NCBI RefSeq assembly: GCF_000381925.1
Contig: NZ_KB907310.1
Coordinates: 704,840 to 768,839 of the forward strand
Direction: 5' to 3'
Source: Nocardia sp. BMG111209
GTDB lineage: Bacteria; Actinomycetota; Actinomycetes; Mycobacteriales; Mycobacteriaceae
DNA length: 64,000 nt
The notes beneath the pieces are model-generated. The model ran no database searches. It was not told the DNA's origin and saw nothing but the letters and a program-made list of their open reading frames with translations. Position 1 is the first letter of the stretch; the number at the start of each line of letters is the position of its first letter. The translations under genes and the position numbers were made by a program. This document shows positions 16,954-25,689 of the stretch, piece after piece.

Positions 16954-19767
16954 TCATTCGCCGACCGCCTCGGAGCCGAGTGCGAACAGGGTGCGGATCT
17001 CGTCGTTGTTCAGTTCGCCGATCCAGTTCTCGCCGGTGCCCACCGTCAGATTCGCCAATTCCTGTTTGCCGCCGAGCATGTCGTGGATCCGTTCCTCGAC
17101 GGTGTCCACGCACACCAGTTTGCGTACCTGGACGTCGCGGCGCTGGCCGATGCGGAAGGCGCGGTCGGTGGCCTGGTTCTCGACCGCCGGATTCCACCAC
17201 CGATCCAGGTGCACGACGTGGTTGGCGGCGGTCAGGTTCAGGCCGGTGCCACCGGCCTTGAGCGACAACAACATCAGCGGTGGGCCGTCCTCCTCCTGGA
17301 ACCGTTCGACCATGGTGTCGCGGCCGGTCTTGGACACCCCGCCGTGCAGGAACGGGATGCGGGTGCCGAACCGTTCGGTGAGATACGGCGCGATCAGCTC
17401 GCCGAATTCGCGGAACTGGGTGAACAGCAGGGCCTTCTCGCCGTCGGCGAGGACGGACTCCAGTACGTCCTCCACCAGCGCCAGCTTGCCGGAGCGGTGC
17501 TGTCCGCGGCGCAGTATCGAGGAGCCGTCGCCGAGGTAGTGGGCCGGGTGGTTGCACACCTGCTTCAGCCGGGTCAGCGCGCCCAGTACCGTGCCCTTGC
17601 GCGAAATGCTCTCGCTCTTGGTGCTTTTCAGCTTCGCGACCATATCGTCGACCACGGCCTGATACAGCGCGGCCTGTTCGACGGTGAGGTTGGCGCGGAC
17701 CGCCATCTCGATCTTGTCGGGCAGGTCGGCGATCACCGCCGGATCGGTCTTCACCCGGCGCAGCACGAACGGGCCGGTCACCGTGCGCAATCGGGTGATG
17801 GCGTTCTCGTCGCGTTCGCGTTCGATCGGAATCGCGAACCGGGCGTGGAACTGTGAGGCCTTGCCCAGCAGCGACGGCGCCGCGAAATCCATGATGGACC
17901 GCAGCTCCTCCAGCCGGTTCTCCACCGGAGTTCCGGTGAGCGCCAGGCGATGTCGCGCCGGGATCTCCCGCGCGGCGCGGGCCTGGCGGGTGGCGGCGTT
18001 CTTGATGTGCTGCGCCTCGTCGAGGACGACCCGGCCCCAGGTCTGCCGCTTCAGCTCCTCGACATCGCGGGCCAGCAGCGCGTAGGTGGTGATCATCAGA
18101 TCGGAATCGGCAACGGCGGCATCGAATTCCGCGCCGGAGCGGCGGCCGGCCCCGTGATGCACCGCGACCCGCAGGTCGGGGGCGAACCGCTGCGCCTCAC
18201 GCTGCCAGTTGCCCACCACCGACATCGGGCACACCAGCAGCGTCGGCCCGGGTACGGCGGCGGCCTGCTCGCGCTCGTGGACCAGCAGGGCCAGCACCTG
18301 CACCGTCTTGCCCAGGCCCATATCGTCGGCCAGGATGCCGCCGCAGCCCAGCCGGCTCATGGTGGCCAGCCAGGTCAGTCCGCGCTCCTGATACGGGCGC
18401 AACTGGGCCCGCAGCCCGGCCGGGGCCGGGATCGGCGCCACCTCGCGGTTCCCGTCGAGCAGCGCCGACACCCAGCCGGTGGCGGTGACCTCCTCCAGCG
18501 GCACCCGCTTCACCTCGGAACCCGACACCTCGGCCAGCACCTGGGCCATCGTGCCGATCCGGTCGTCGGTGCGGCCGCCGAGATAGACGGCCGCGGCGGC
18601 GAGCGCCTCGTGGTCGGCCTGCACCCATTCGCCGCGCAACTGCACCAGATCCGATTTGGCCTGCACCAGCCGCGCCATCTCGGCGGGGGTCAGCACGGTA
18701 TCGCCGAGCGCCAATTCCCAACGGTAGGAGACCAATCCGCTGAGGCCGACGGCGCTGTCGGCGGCGGCCGGACTCTGCACCCGCAACCGCATACTCGGCG
18801 CGACGATCCGCCAGGCCCGCGGCAGCATGAGTTGCACTCCGGCGCCGCGTAATTCGTGTGCGCCGTGCGCCACCAGATCCTGTACCCCGGTGGTGGTGAG
18901 CAGGAAGTCGATACCGCCGGGTGCGCGCGGCAGATCGCGCAGCCGCGGGTACGCCGCGATCGCGGCCGTCACCTTCTCGCCCGCCAGGCGCAGCATCGCC
19001 GGTTCGCCGGACAGCGGGACCGGTTGCGGCGCTTCACCTTCCGAGCGCAGGCAGACCTCCAGGCGCCACAGCGTGTCGGCGTCGACGATGCCGTCGGGAT
19101 CCTCCGCCGGCTCCAGCAGCCGCAGGACGAGTTCCGGCTCGCCGACGGTCAGACTGGTTCGCCACTGCTCGAGCGCGGTGGCCACCCGATGCGAGCCCGA
19201 TTCGACCGGCGCGTCGGCGAGCAGCGCCGCGACCAGCTCGTGGGTGGGCTGCTGCGGTGCGGCCTCGGCCAGCACACCCCGCACGATCGGATCGGTCAGC
19301 TCCGCGACCAGATCCTCCAGCACCGCCGCGGGCCGCCCGGCCACCCGCAGCGCGGGCGGGGTGGCCGCGACCAGTTCGGCCAGCCAGGCCCGTTGCCGCT
19401 GTCCGCCGATCAGCCGCCAGCGTGCCCACCATTCGCCGTCGGCCCGGGTCAGCTCGGGCACCACCCGGCCGCCGCGCGCCCAGCGCCGCACCCCCTGCGC
19501 GGTGTGCGCGAGGAAGCGCAGGTCGGCGGCCACCGCGGCGGGCGGCAACCGCTGCAACAGCACCTCGGCGGCCCCGTCGGGCGCCAGCGCGTGCGCCGGC
19601 ACCTCCACCTCGGCCGGTCCGTCCGGCCCGGGGCGCAGCACCCGGGCCCGATGCCGGAACCGCGCCGCCGCCACCAGCTCACCGAGCAGGCCGGGTACCG
19701 CGGCGCCGGAATCGTCGTCGCGCCACAGGAGCAGGCCCGACCCCGGCGTCCACAACCCGTGCAGCAT
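16954..19767 (-). CDS. SNF2-family DEAD/DEAH-like helicase
   Basis: A 937-residue protein. The first ~450 residues are an alanine/leucine-rich SNF2 N-terminal region (DUF3670-like layout). The ATPase core follows: motif I DDMGLGKT (about 480), motif II DEAQH (about 583), motif III LALTGTPVENR, then the second RecA-like half with HGGVSKTGRD, LLSLKAGGTGLNLTAANHV, and motif VI ATDRAFRIGQ. It is a double-strand DNA translocase of the bacterial SNF2 group and is not expected to unwind DNA in a classic manner. It heads an operon with the SWIM and metal-receptor genes. The ATG at 19767 gives the usual N-terminus; no clear ribosome binding site is seen. Confidence 0.9.
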   Translation of the reverse strand: MLHGLWTPGSGLLLWRDDDSGAAVPGLLGELVAAARFRHRARVLRPGPDGPAEVEVPAHALAPDGAAEVLLQRLPPAAVAADLRFLAHTAQGVRRWARGGRVVPELTRADGEWWARWRLIGGQRQRAWLAELVAATPPALRVAGRPAAVLEDLVAELTDPIVRGVLAEAAPQQPTHELVAALLADAPVESGSHRVATALEQWRTSLTVGEPELVLRLLEPAEDPDGIVDADTLWRLEVCLRSEGEAPQPVPLSGEPAMLRLAGEKVTAAIAAYPRLRDLPRAPGGIDFLLTTTGVQDLVAHGAHELRGAGVQLMLPRAWRIVAPSMRLRVQSPAAADSAVGLSGLVSYRWELALGDTVLTPAEMARLVQAKSDLVQLRGEWVQADHEALAAAAVYLGGRTDDRIGTMAQVLAEVSGSEVKRVPLEEVTATGWVSALLDGNREVAPIPAPAGLRAQLRPYQERGLTWLATMSRLGCGGILADDMGLGKTVQVLALLVHEREQAAAVPGPTLLVCPMSVVGNWQREAQRFAPDLRVAVHHGAGRRSGAEFDAAVADSDLMITTYALLARDVEELKRQTWGRVVLDEAQHIKNAATRQARAAREIPARHRLALTGTPVENRLEELRSIMDFAAPSLLGKASQFHARFAIPIERERDENAITRLRTVTGPFVLRRVKTDPAVIADLPDKIEMAVRANLTVEQAALYQAVVDDMVAKLKSTKSESISRKGTVLGALTRLKQVCNHPAHYLGDGSSILRRGQHRSGKLALVEDVLESVLADGEKALLFTQFREFGELIAPYLTERFGTRIPFLHGGVSKTGRDTMVERFQEEDGPPLMLLSLKAGGTGLNLTAANHVVHLDRWWNPAVENQATDRAFRIGQRRDVQVRKLVCVDTVEERIHDMLGGKQELANLTVGTGENWIGELNNDEIRTLFALGSEAVGE

Positions 19768-20102
19768 CCGCCCATCAAATCAGCCGGTACCGACATCCGC
19801 GGCACCGGCCGCCGCCGCGGAACCTCCGGACATCCGGGCGGCGAATGAATTACCGAGCCGTAATTCGCGCTCGGCCGCGGGCCACGAATCCGTCGCACCG
19901 ACCGACCACCCCTTTATTTCCCGCGGCGCGCGGAACATACTGAAATATCTGCTGGTCATGACGCGAGCGGCGGATCGCTCGCGTTCCGCGACCTGTACTG
20001 AAGATTGTTCCGGGCATTGAACGGTCCTGCGACCGGGTGTTCCCGGCGAGCCCGAATTCGCGGCGCGGCCGGCGTCGCGCAGAGCAGGGAGGGCAGTGAA
20101 TC
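19768..20102. other. Intergenic region between the helicase operon and the 120-residue gene
   Basis: No convincing gene on either strand. It holds the divergent promoters of the flanking genes. The one clear structure is a perfect 9-bp hairpin at 19961-19984, listed separately. Around 19905-19960 the sequence is more AT-rich than its surroundings and is a plausible promoter area. Confidence 0.5.
19961..19984. repeat. Perfect 9-bp inverted repeat
   Basis: ACGCGAGCG and CGCTCGCGT with a 6-nt loop. No U-tract follows, and it lies about 120 nt upstream of the gene at 20103. It could be a regulator site or an RNA hairpin in the leader of that gene. Confidence 0.4.
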
Positions 20103-20465
20103 ATGACAATTCTGCTCCAGGTACTCGAGCAGGGTTTCACGCCGACGACGCCGTGGGAACGACGCAAATTCACGTTCGTCGACGCGTCGAAGATCGTCGG
20201 TATGCGGCTGGACGGCCAGTCCGGGGTGTGGCTGGATCTGTCCCGGCCGGGTGAATCGCAGCGGCTGGCGCGGACCGGTGATCCGCGGCACGCGATCACC
20301 TTTCTGTTGAACACGTTCGCGAAGATCGCCGAATGCGAGGAACGGGGTGGTTCCTGGCTGATCGGCCACGACGGCGTGCACGCCGAATCCGTGCAGGCCA
20401 TGCGGTATCCGCCGCAGGAGGCCGACCTCCCCGCCGACGATCTGCTGGCGCGCGCCTGGCTGTAG
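20103..20465 (+). CDS. Conserved-type hypothetical protein, 120 residues
   Basis: A soluble acidic protein that I do not recognise. It has no signal peptide, membrane helix or cysteine-metal motif beyond a single Cys. An N-terminal segment (TILLQVLEQGFTPTTPWERR) is followed by KFTFVDASKIVGMRLDG and GVWLDLSRPGESQRLARTGD, which look like a compact beta-rich fold, and then an amphipathic helix (AITFLLNTFAKIAECEER). GGGAGGGCAG at 20088-20097 supports the ATG at 20103. Codon usage matches the neighbours. It is a stand-alone gene upstream of the secreted HNH lipoprotein (65-nt gap). Confidence 0.7.
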   Translation: MTILLQVLEQGFTPTTPWERRKFTFVDASKIVGMRLDGQSGVWLDLSRPGESQRLARTGDPRHAITFLLNTFAKIAECEERGGSWLIGHDGVHAESVQAMRYPPQEADLPADDLLARAWL

Positions 20466-20530
20466 CGACCCGCCCGCCGGACACGCCGGGACGCGCGGAG
20501 TTGTCGGCGGCCCGGTGTAAGAACTGATCC

Positions 20531-21253
20531 GTGCGATCGAGCAGGGGTGGATCGGGAATCGCGCGGGCACACCGCCCGCCGCCGGTATGGCGTGGGGCAC
20601 TCGTGGTGGTGCTCACCGCACTCCTCGCGGGCTGTGCGCAACTCGCCCCGGTCGCCCCCGCTCCGGGCAGTCCCACCCGGGTCGACCTGGAGGGTCTGCT
20701 CGCCCGGGTGCGGGTGGTGCCGCGCCGCCCCCATCCCGGTGGCTACGACCGTGGCTGCCAGGCCGCACAGTTGTGCGTGTTCGGTCCCGCCTGGGTCGAC
20801 GGCGTCCACGACTGCGACGCGCGCAACCGCGTCCTCGGGGCGCAGCTCACGGCGGTCCGCTTCCGTCCCGGCAGTCGCGACTGTGTCGTGCTCACCGGCA
20901 CCCTGTCCGATCCCTACACCGGCCATCGCATCGGGTTCGACCGCAGTCGTCCCCGGGCCGTGCAGATCGACCACATCTACCCGCTGGCCGCCGCCTGGGA
21001 TCTCGGCGCCGCGAATTGGCCACTGCCGCAACGCATCCGGTTCGCAAACGATGTCGAGGTGAATCTGCTCGCGGTCGACGGCGGCAGCAACGAGGACAAG
21101 GGCGACCGCACCCCCGCCGACTGGCTCCCGCCGGCCCGCGCCTACCACTGCTTCTACGCCGGCCGCTACCTGACCACCGCGACCCGCTACGACCTGCCCG
21201 TCACCACCGCCGACCACACCACCCTCCACCGCATCGCCGACCGCTGCCCCTGA
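20531..21253 (+). CDS. Secreted HNH nuclease-like lipoprotein (DUF1524/GmrSD C-terminal type)
   Basis: A 240-residue protein. Residues 1-35 form a lipoprotein signal with lipobox LLAGC (Cys35), so the protein should be anchored outside the membrane. The rest carries the DUF1524 HNH-type pattern: a conserved Cys region (CDARNRVL), QIDHIYPLAAAWDLGAANW with the Asp-His pair, then RIRFANDVEVNLLAVDGGSN and KGDRTPADWLP, which supply the Asn and terminal residues of the nuclease fold. Such proteins are predicted extracellular DNases, common in actinobacteria. The GTG at 20531 has no good ribosome binding site. The final residues contain Cys239, suggesting a disulfide. Confidence 0.82.
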   Translation: MRSSRGGSGIARAHRPPPVWRGALVVVLTALLAGCAQLAPVAPAPGSPTRVDLEGLLARVRVVPRRPHPGGYDRGCQAAQLCVFGPAWVDGVHDCDARNRVLGAQLTAVRFRPGSRDCVVLTGTLSDPYTGHRIGFDRSRPRAVQIDHIYPLAAAWDLGAANWPLPQRIRFANDVEVNLLAVDGGSNEDKGDRTPADWLPPARAYHCFYAGRYLTTATRYDLPVTTADHTTLHRIADRCP

Positions 21254-21375
21254 GCCGTGCGCGGGCTATGGACTATCTCACAGCGCGCTGTGATGCGTGG
21301 ATATCCGACTATAGATTTGTTCATTCAGTGAGAAAGTGGCCGGTTGATGCCTGCCCGCGGAGGAAGAGGGTGGCG

Positions 21376-22479
21376 ATGACCGACGAAGTGCTCATCGAGA
21401 AGCGGGACGGGCTGGGGGTGATCACCCTCGATCGGCCGCGGGCGATCAACGCGCTGAATCATCCGATGGTGCGGGCGGTACTCGCGGCGTTGCGTGCGTG
21501 GGCCGACGACGACGAGGTCCGGGTGGTCGTGCTGACCGGCTCGGGGGAGCGCGGACTGTGTGCCGGCGGCGATCTCGTCGGTATGTACACGGACGCGAAA
21601 GACCGTGTGGGCGGGGCGGATTCGCCGAGCGGGCAGTTCTGGCGCGACGAGTACACGCTGAACGCGCTGATCGCCGACTATCCGAAGCCGTACGTCGCGA
21701 TCATGGACGGCCTGGTACTCGGCGGCGGGGTCGGTGTCTCCGCGCACGGTAGTCATCGCGTGGTCACCGAGCGGTCGTCGATCGGGATGCCGGAGACCGG
21801 GATCGGATTCGTACCGGATGTGGGCGGGACCCGCCTGCTGTCGCGGGCGCCGGGTGAGATCGGCACGCATCTGGGGCTGACGGCCGGGCGGATGGCGGCC
21901 GGCGATGCGATCGCGGCCGGATTCGCCGATCACTACGTGCCCTCGGATCGGCTGCCGGCGCTGCTGGCGGCGCTGGCCGGCACGGACGTGGAGGTCGCGA
22001 TCGCCAAATTCGCCGAGGCCGCACCGGCCTCCGCACTGCTCGCGCAGCGCGAGTGGATCGACGCCTGCTACACCGGCGACGACGTCGAGGAGATCGTCCA
22101 CCGATTACAGGCGCATCCGGTGCCGGAGGCCCGGCAGGCCGCCGCCGACATCCTGGCGAAGTCGCCGGTCGCGGTGAAGGTGACGCTGCGGGCGTTGCGG
22201 TCGGCCCGCGGCGACGCCACCCTGGCCGACACCCTCAATCGCGAATTCCGGGTCTCGGTGGCGGGGCTGCGCAGCCACGATCTCGGCGAGGGCATCCGCG
22301 CGCAGGTCATCGACAAGGACCGTGCGCCGCAGTGGCTGCCGCCGGCGCTCGGCGACGTCAGCGCCGAACTGGTCGACTCCTATTTCCTCGGTCTCGGCGA
22401 TGGTGAACTGGGTCTGGTGGATTCGGGCGCCTCGGCTATCGTCACGACTGTCCGCACCCGATCGGAGGAGCAGTCGTGA
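21376..22479 (+). CDS. echA9: 3-hydroxyisobutyryl-CoA hydrolase (EchA9-like)
   Basis: A 367-residue crotonase-fold protein, longer than an enoyl-CoA hydratase and of the size of HIBCH enzymes. The CoA/oxyanion region [15 protein letters not shown] and [18 protein letters not shown] are followed by the HIBCH-type segment [20 protein letters not shown], where the catalytic Glu and the PDVGGT stretch fit. It hydrolyses 3-hydroxyisobutyryl-CoA in valine breakdown. The ATG at 21376 follows GAGGAAGAGGG at about 21359-21369. The next gene overlaps by 4 nt (GTGA). The same pair occurs as Rv1071c-Rv1070c in M. tuberculosis, to my knowledge. Confidence 0.88.
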   Translation: MTDEVLIEKRDGLGVITLDRPRAINALNHPMVRAVLAALRAWADDDEVRVVVLTGSGERGLCAGGDLVGMYTDAKDRVGGADSPSGQFWRDEYTLNALIADYPKPYVAIMDGLVLGGGVGVSAHGSHRVVTERSSIGMPETGIGFVPDVGGTRLLSRAPGEIGTHLGLTAGRMAAGDAIAAGFADHYVPSDRLPALLAALAGTDVEVAIAKFAEAAPASALLAQREWIDACYTGDDVEEIVHRLQAHPVPEARQAAADILAKSPVAVKVTLRALRSARGDATLADTLNREFRVSVAGLRSHDLGEGIRAQVIDKDRAPQWLPPALGDVSAELVDSYFLGLGDGELGLVDSGASAIVTTVRTRSEEQS

Positions 22480-23252
22480 CCGATTTCGAGACCATCCTGC
22501 TGGAGCGCAAGGGCCGTGTCGCGCTCATCACGCTGAACCGGCCGAAGGCCCTGAACGCGCTGAACTCGCAGGTGCTCATCGATATCAGCGCCGCGCTCGA
22601 CGAACTCGAATCCGACGCGGGGATCGGCGCGGTCGTGCTGACCGGCTCGGAGAAGGCGTTTGCCGCGGGCGCCGATATCAAGGAGATGCAGTCCAAGTCC
22701 TATATGGACATGTTCCTGGCCGATCAGTTCGCGGGCTGGGAGCGGTTCTCCGCGTTCCGCAAGCCGATCATCGCCGCGGTGGCCGGATTCGCGCTCGGCG
22801 GTGGCTGCGAGCTGGCCATGATGTGCGACATCCTGTTCGCGGCCGATACCGCGAAGTTCGGTCAGCCGGAGATCAAGCTCGGCATCATCCCGGGCATGGG
22901 CGGTTCGCAGCGGCTCACCCGCGCCGTCGGCAAGGCCAAGGCGATGGATCTGGTGCTGACCGGTCGCACCATGGGCGCCGAGGAGGCCGAGCGCGCCGGG
23001 CTGGTGGCCCGGATCGTTCCGGCGGCCGAGTTGCTGTCCACCGCGCTCGAGGTGGCGGAGACCATCGCGTCCATGTCGCTGCCGTCGGTACTCGTCGCCA
23101 AGGAGTCGGTCAACCGCTCCTACGAGACCACCCTGTCCGAAGGTCTGCGGTTCGAGCGCCGGGTGTTCCACTCGCTGTTCGCGACCGAGGATCAGAAGGA
23201 AGGTATGGCGGCGTTCGTGGAGAAGCGCGGCGCCAATTTCGCCAATCGCTGA
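22476..23252 (+). CDS. echA8: Enoyl-CoA hydratase (EchA8-like)
   Basis: A 258-residue crotonase of standard length. It has the oxyanion-hole region [11 protein letters not shown], and both catalytic glutamates are in place: [11 protein letters not shown] and [19 protein letters not shown]. It hydrates 2-enoyl-CoA to 3-hydroxyacyl-CoA in beta-oxidation and branched amino acid breakdown. The GTG start at 22476 overlaps the echA9 stop (GTGA), so the two are translationally coupled. A strong hairpin follows its stop. Very close in layout to mycobacterial EchA8, which accepts short chains best. Confidence 0.92.
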   Translation: MTDFETILLERKGRVALITLNRPKALNALNSQVLIDISAALDELESDAGIGAVVLTGSEKAFAAGADIKEMQSKSYMDMFLADQFAGWERFSAFRKPIIAAVAGFALGGGCELAMMCDILFAADTAKFGQPEIKLGIIPGMGGSQRLTRAVGKAKAMDLVLTGRTMGAEEAERAGLVARIVPAAELLSTALEVAETIASMSLPSVLVAKESVNRSYETTLSEGLRFERRVFHSLFATEDQKEGMAAFVEKRGANFANR

Positions 23253-23260
23253 CGACCGGC

Positions 23261-23286
23261 GCCGGGCGGAAATTCTTCCGCCCGGC
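23261..23286. terminator. Hairpin between echA8 and tRNA-Cys (convergent)
   Basis: GCCGGGCGGAA and TTCCGCCCGGC form a perfect 11-bp stem with an ATTC loop, 9 nt after the echA8 stop and 16 nt beyond the tRNA-Cys 3' end on the other strand. There is no U-tract. It may terminate transcription from both sides. Confidence 0.6.
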
Positions 23287-23302
23287 ACCGGCGCCGAATC
23301 AG

Positions 23303-23373
23303 AGCGAGCGGCGGGATTCGAACCCACGTGAACGGATTTGCAATCCGGTACCTCACCACTCGGCCACGCCCGC
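23303..23373 (-). tRNA. tRNA-Cys (anticodon GCA)
   Basis: A 71-nt cloverleaf on the minus strand. The acceptor stem GCGGGCG pairs with CGCTCGC (one G-U). The D-arm, the anticodon stem CCGGA/TCCG with loop TTGCAAA, and the T-arm GTGGG-TTCGAAT-CCCGC are all present. Anticodon GCA reads UGC/UGU. The CCA end is not encoded. A hairpin follows its 3' end. Confidence 0.95.
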
Positions 23374-23415
23374 ATCGTCCCCCTCATCATGCCCGCCGAG
23401 GTTCTCGGAACCGAG

Positions 23416-23440
23416 GATTGCGGTCATGGTGATCGCAATC
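23416..23440. promoter_or_regulatory. 25-bp near-palindrome, likely autoregulatory MarR operator
   Basis: GATTGCG (23416-23422) and CGCAATC (23434-23440) are perfect arms, and the inner TCA/TGA bases are also symmetric. It ends 2 nt before the -10-like box of the MarR gene, so a bound protein would block that promoter. Confidence 0.6.
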
Positions 23441-23442
23441 AA

Positions 23443-23448
23443 TAGACT
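23443..23448 (+). promoter_or_regulatory. -10 box for leaderless marR-type gene
   Basis: TAGACT lies 6 nt before ATG 23455. No Shine-Dalgarno is present, so the mRNA probably begins at the start codon. Confidence 0.5.
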
Positions 23449-23454
23449 CACGTC

Positions 23455-23991
23455 ATGGCGACACCGCGTCCACTCCCACTCGATCCGATCGAGGAGGCCC
23501 ACCGGCAGTGGGACGCACACGGCTGGGGTGATGTGGCCGACGGGATGGCCGCGGTCACCTCGCTGGTGCGGGCCCAGCAGATCATGATGGCCCGGGTGGA
23601 CGAGGCGCTGCGCCCGTCGGGGCTGACCTTCTCCCGATACGAGCTGCTCATGCTGCTCAGTTTCAGCCGGACCGGGGCGCTGCCGATGGCGGTCGCCAGC
23701 GCGCGCTTGCAGGTGCATCCGACAAGTGTGACGAACACCGTGGATCGACTGGAGTCCGCGAATCTGGTGAAACGTGTGCCACATCCGAGCGATCGGCGGG
23801 CAACGTTGATCGAGATCACCACGGCGGGAAGAGATCTGGTCGCCCAGGCGACCGCCGAGCTGAACGGGACGGTTTTCGCACGCCCCGGCCTCCCGCCGGA
23901 TCGGCTGCGGCTGCTGCTCGCCCTGCTCGCGGAATTCCGCCGTGCCGCCGGCGACTTCGACAACGGCGACACACCGACGCGTTGGTCATGA
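23455..23991 (+). CDS. MarR-family transcriptional regulator
   Basis: A 178-residue protein. Residues 30-60 form the N-terminal dimer helices (AVTSLVRAQQIMMARVDEAL), then comes the winged helix with recognition helix HPTSVTNTVDRLESANLV (about 89-106) and the wing VPHPSDRRATLIEIT, whose DRR is the MarR hallmark. It is not flanked by an obvious target operon: tRNA-Cys lies on one side and the Hsp70-like gene on the other. A 25-bp palindrome overlaps its promoter, so autoregulation is likely. ATG 23455 is fixed by the -10 box 6 nt upstream. The ligand is unknown. Confidence 0.88.
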   Translation: MATPRPLPLDPIEEAHRQWDAHGWGDVADGMAAVTSLVRAQQIMMARVDEALRPSGLTFSRYELLMLLSFSRTGALPMAVASARLQVHPTSVTNTVDRLESANLVKRVPHPSDRRATLIEITTAGRDLVAQATAELNGTVFARPGLPPDRLRLLLALLAEFRRAAGDFDNGDTPTRWS

Positions 23992-24093
23992 CACGCCGAC
24001 TTGTATACCCGTCCGATAACTATTGAGCTTCCACCCAGCGACTTTCCCGCGCACCCGCTTGGCATTGCGGCGCAAAAGGTTCACCATTGAGCC

Positions 24094-25167
24094 ATGGTGC
24101 TGGTCCTCGGGGTATCAGCAGGTGCCGGGGGTGCGCGTGCAATGCTCACGCACTCCGATCAACCACACCTCCCCCCCATCGATCACTGCACGGTGCCGCG
24201 ACCGTCCGGCGCCGGTGTCGACGAAGCGGTCTTCGAAGCCGTAGAGCTGATGCGCGAGGCCGCGACCAGCCGCGACGAGTTCGTCACCGGTATCGCCGTC
24301 ACCACCCGCTGTGCCACGCACGAGGAGGCCATCCGCGCCGCCGCCGGGCGCAGCCGCCTCACGATCGTCGACGAGCCGTTGGCGCAGTTGCGCTATCTGC
24401 GCTTCACCGAGCGACTACCCGCCGAGGGCACGGTACTGATCTACGATCTCGGCGCCTCGGGCCTCACCGTCACCCAGGCCGACTGCCGCACCGACGCCAT
24501 TCTGGCGGGCCGGCACAGCACGGTGGTGTGCGGCGACGGTCACGATGCACTGCTGCGCTGGCGGCTGGCCCACGACGGCGTCGCCATCGACCGGCCGACC
24601 AGTTGCGCCTACAAGGAGGCGCTCACCGCCTCGCCGGTGGTCACCGCGAGCGATCCGCGTACGCATACGCGAGTCGTGCTGACGCGCAGCGATTTCCACG
24701 AACTGGTCGCCGCCGGGATCCATCATTCGGTCTCCTATGTGCGGCAGCTGATCGAGGAGACGGGGGTGACCCCGCAGGCGGTGGCGCTGCTGGGCGGCTG
24801 CAACCGGAACCCGGGTATCCGTACCGAGGTGGAGACCCTGCTCGACCTCCCGGCCATCTACGATCCCGAGCCCGAATTCGTCTCCGCGCGTGGCGCGGTA
24901 CTGATGGCGACCCAGTTGCCCTCGGCCCGGCGGGTGCGCGGCGTGCGCTTCGCCGGGAAGCCCGCGACACCGGGCCGGGCCGGGGCGGGCGGCGTCTCCA
25001 AGCGCAAACTCGTTGCGGCCGCGGCGGTCACCGCCACGCTCGGCGCCACGGTGGCCGGGCTGCTGGTCCTGGACCACACCTCGGCTCCGGGCGGCACCCG
25101 CGGCGGGACGGGCCCGAGCCCCATGGAGGTCGCGGGTACGCCGCCGAAGCCGGTGGACACCAAGTAG
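24094..25167 (+). CDS. Membrane-anchored Hsp70/actin-like ATPase-fold protein
   Basis: A 357-residue protein. It begins with LVLGVSAGAGGARAML, a shortened version of the actin/Hsp70 phosphate-1 loop, has the second phosphate loop GTVLIYDLGASGLTVTQ (about 112-128) and an adenosine-type motif VALLGGCNRNPGIRTEVETL (about 231-250), as in DnaK. The classical DnaK substrate domain is missing. Residues 303-326 form one membrane helix (LVAAAAVTATLGATVAGLLV), followed by about 30 extracytoplasmic residues. Similar proteins occur in Nocardia and Mycobacterium without known function. It converges on two DUF3558 lipoprotein genes. Start uncertain: GTG 24097 is an alternative. Confidence 0.72.
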   Translation: MVLVLGVSAGAGGARAMLTHSDQPHLPPIDHCTVPRPSGAGVDEAVFEAVELMREAATSRDEFVTGIAVTTRCATHEEAIRAAAGRSRLTIVDEPLAQLRYLRFTERLPAEGTVLIYDLGASGLTVTQADCRTDAILAGRHSTVVCGDGHDALLRWRLAHDGVAIDRPTSCAYKEALTASPVVTASDPRTHTRVVLTRSDFHELVAAGIHHSVSYVRQLIEETGVTPQAVALLGGCNRNPGIRTEVETLLDLPAIYDPEPEFVSARGAVLMATQLPSARRVRGVRFAGKPATPGRAGAGGVSKRKLVAAAAVTATLGATVAGLLVLDHTSAPGGTRGGTGPSPMEVAGTPPKPVDTK

Positions 25168-25175
25168 TTCCGGCT

Positions 25176-25688
25176 TCAGACGCCGTCGACGTCGAGGGTG
25201 GCCTGCATCAGGCCCATCGCGGCGGCGCACGGATCCGGTTGCGCCGCACGGCTTCTGTTCTGCACCCACCACGTGATCGTGCCGGTGTCGGCGGTCGTGA
25301 CCGCACAGCTGCCCGGATCGTTCGGGTCGCGCCAGTACATGCCGCCGAACTTCTTCAGCACCACTTTCTCGGTGCGGTACCCGAATCGGTCGGCCACCTG
25401 GAGATCGCGCAGCAGCGTGTCCTCGCGCAGCCAGGCGTAGGTGACGTCGACGGCGTCGCCGCCGGGCAGTTCGGCGGTCCAGGTGCAGACGGTCGGCTGG
25501 GTCTGCGGCCGCACCAGCGGTACGGCCAGCCGATTCGCGATGATCGCGTCGCTCAGGGGCCCGCAGCCCGCCAGCAGGTTGGGTGTGTCGGCGGCGCGCA
25601 CCGGGCTGTCCGATCGACCGCCCGAACATCCCGCGAGCGCCGCCGCGACCACCGCCGCCGCCAGTCCGAGCCGTATCGCCGCGCGCAT
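25176..25688 (-). CDS. DUF3558 lipoprotein, copy 2 of a tandem pair
   Basis: A 170-residue exported lipoprotein. The signal is MRAAIRLGLAAAVVAAALAG followed by Cys21. The mature part has the DUF3558 pattern: Cys-containing early segment (NLLAGCGPLSDAIIANRL), PTVCTWTAELPGGDAVDVTY, a central DPNDPGSCAV and a late DPCAAAMGLMQ. Four mature cysteines besides the lipid Cys probably form two disulfides. The start at 25688 is 1 nt from the stop of the upstream DUF3558 gene, so they are one operon. The family is actinobacterial and has no assigned biochemical role. Confidence 0.83.
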   Translation of the reverse strand: MRAAIRLGLAAAVVAAALAGCSGGRSDSPVRAADTPNLLAGCGPLSDAIIANRLAVPLVRPQTQPTVCTWTAELPGGDAVDVTYAWLREDTLLRDLQVADRFGYRTEKVVLKKFGGMYWRDPNDPGSCAVTTADTGTITWWVQNRSRAAQPDPCAAAMGLMQATLDVDGV

Positions 25689-25689
25689 G

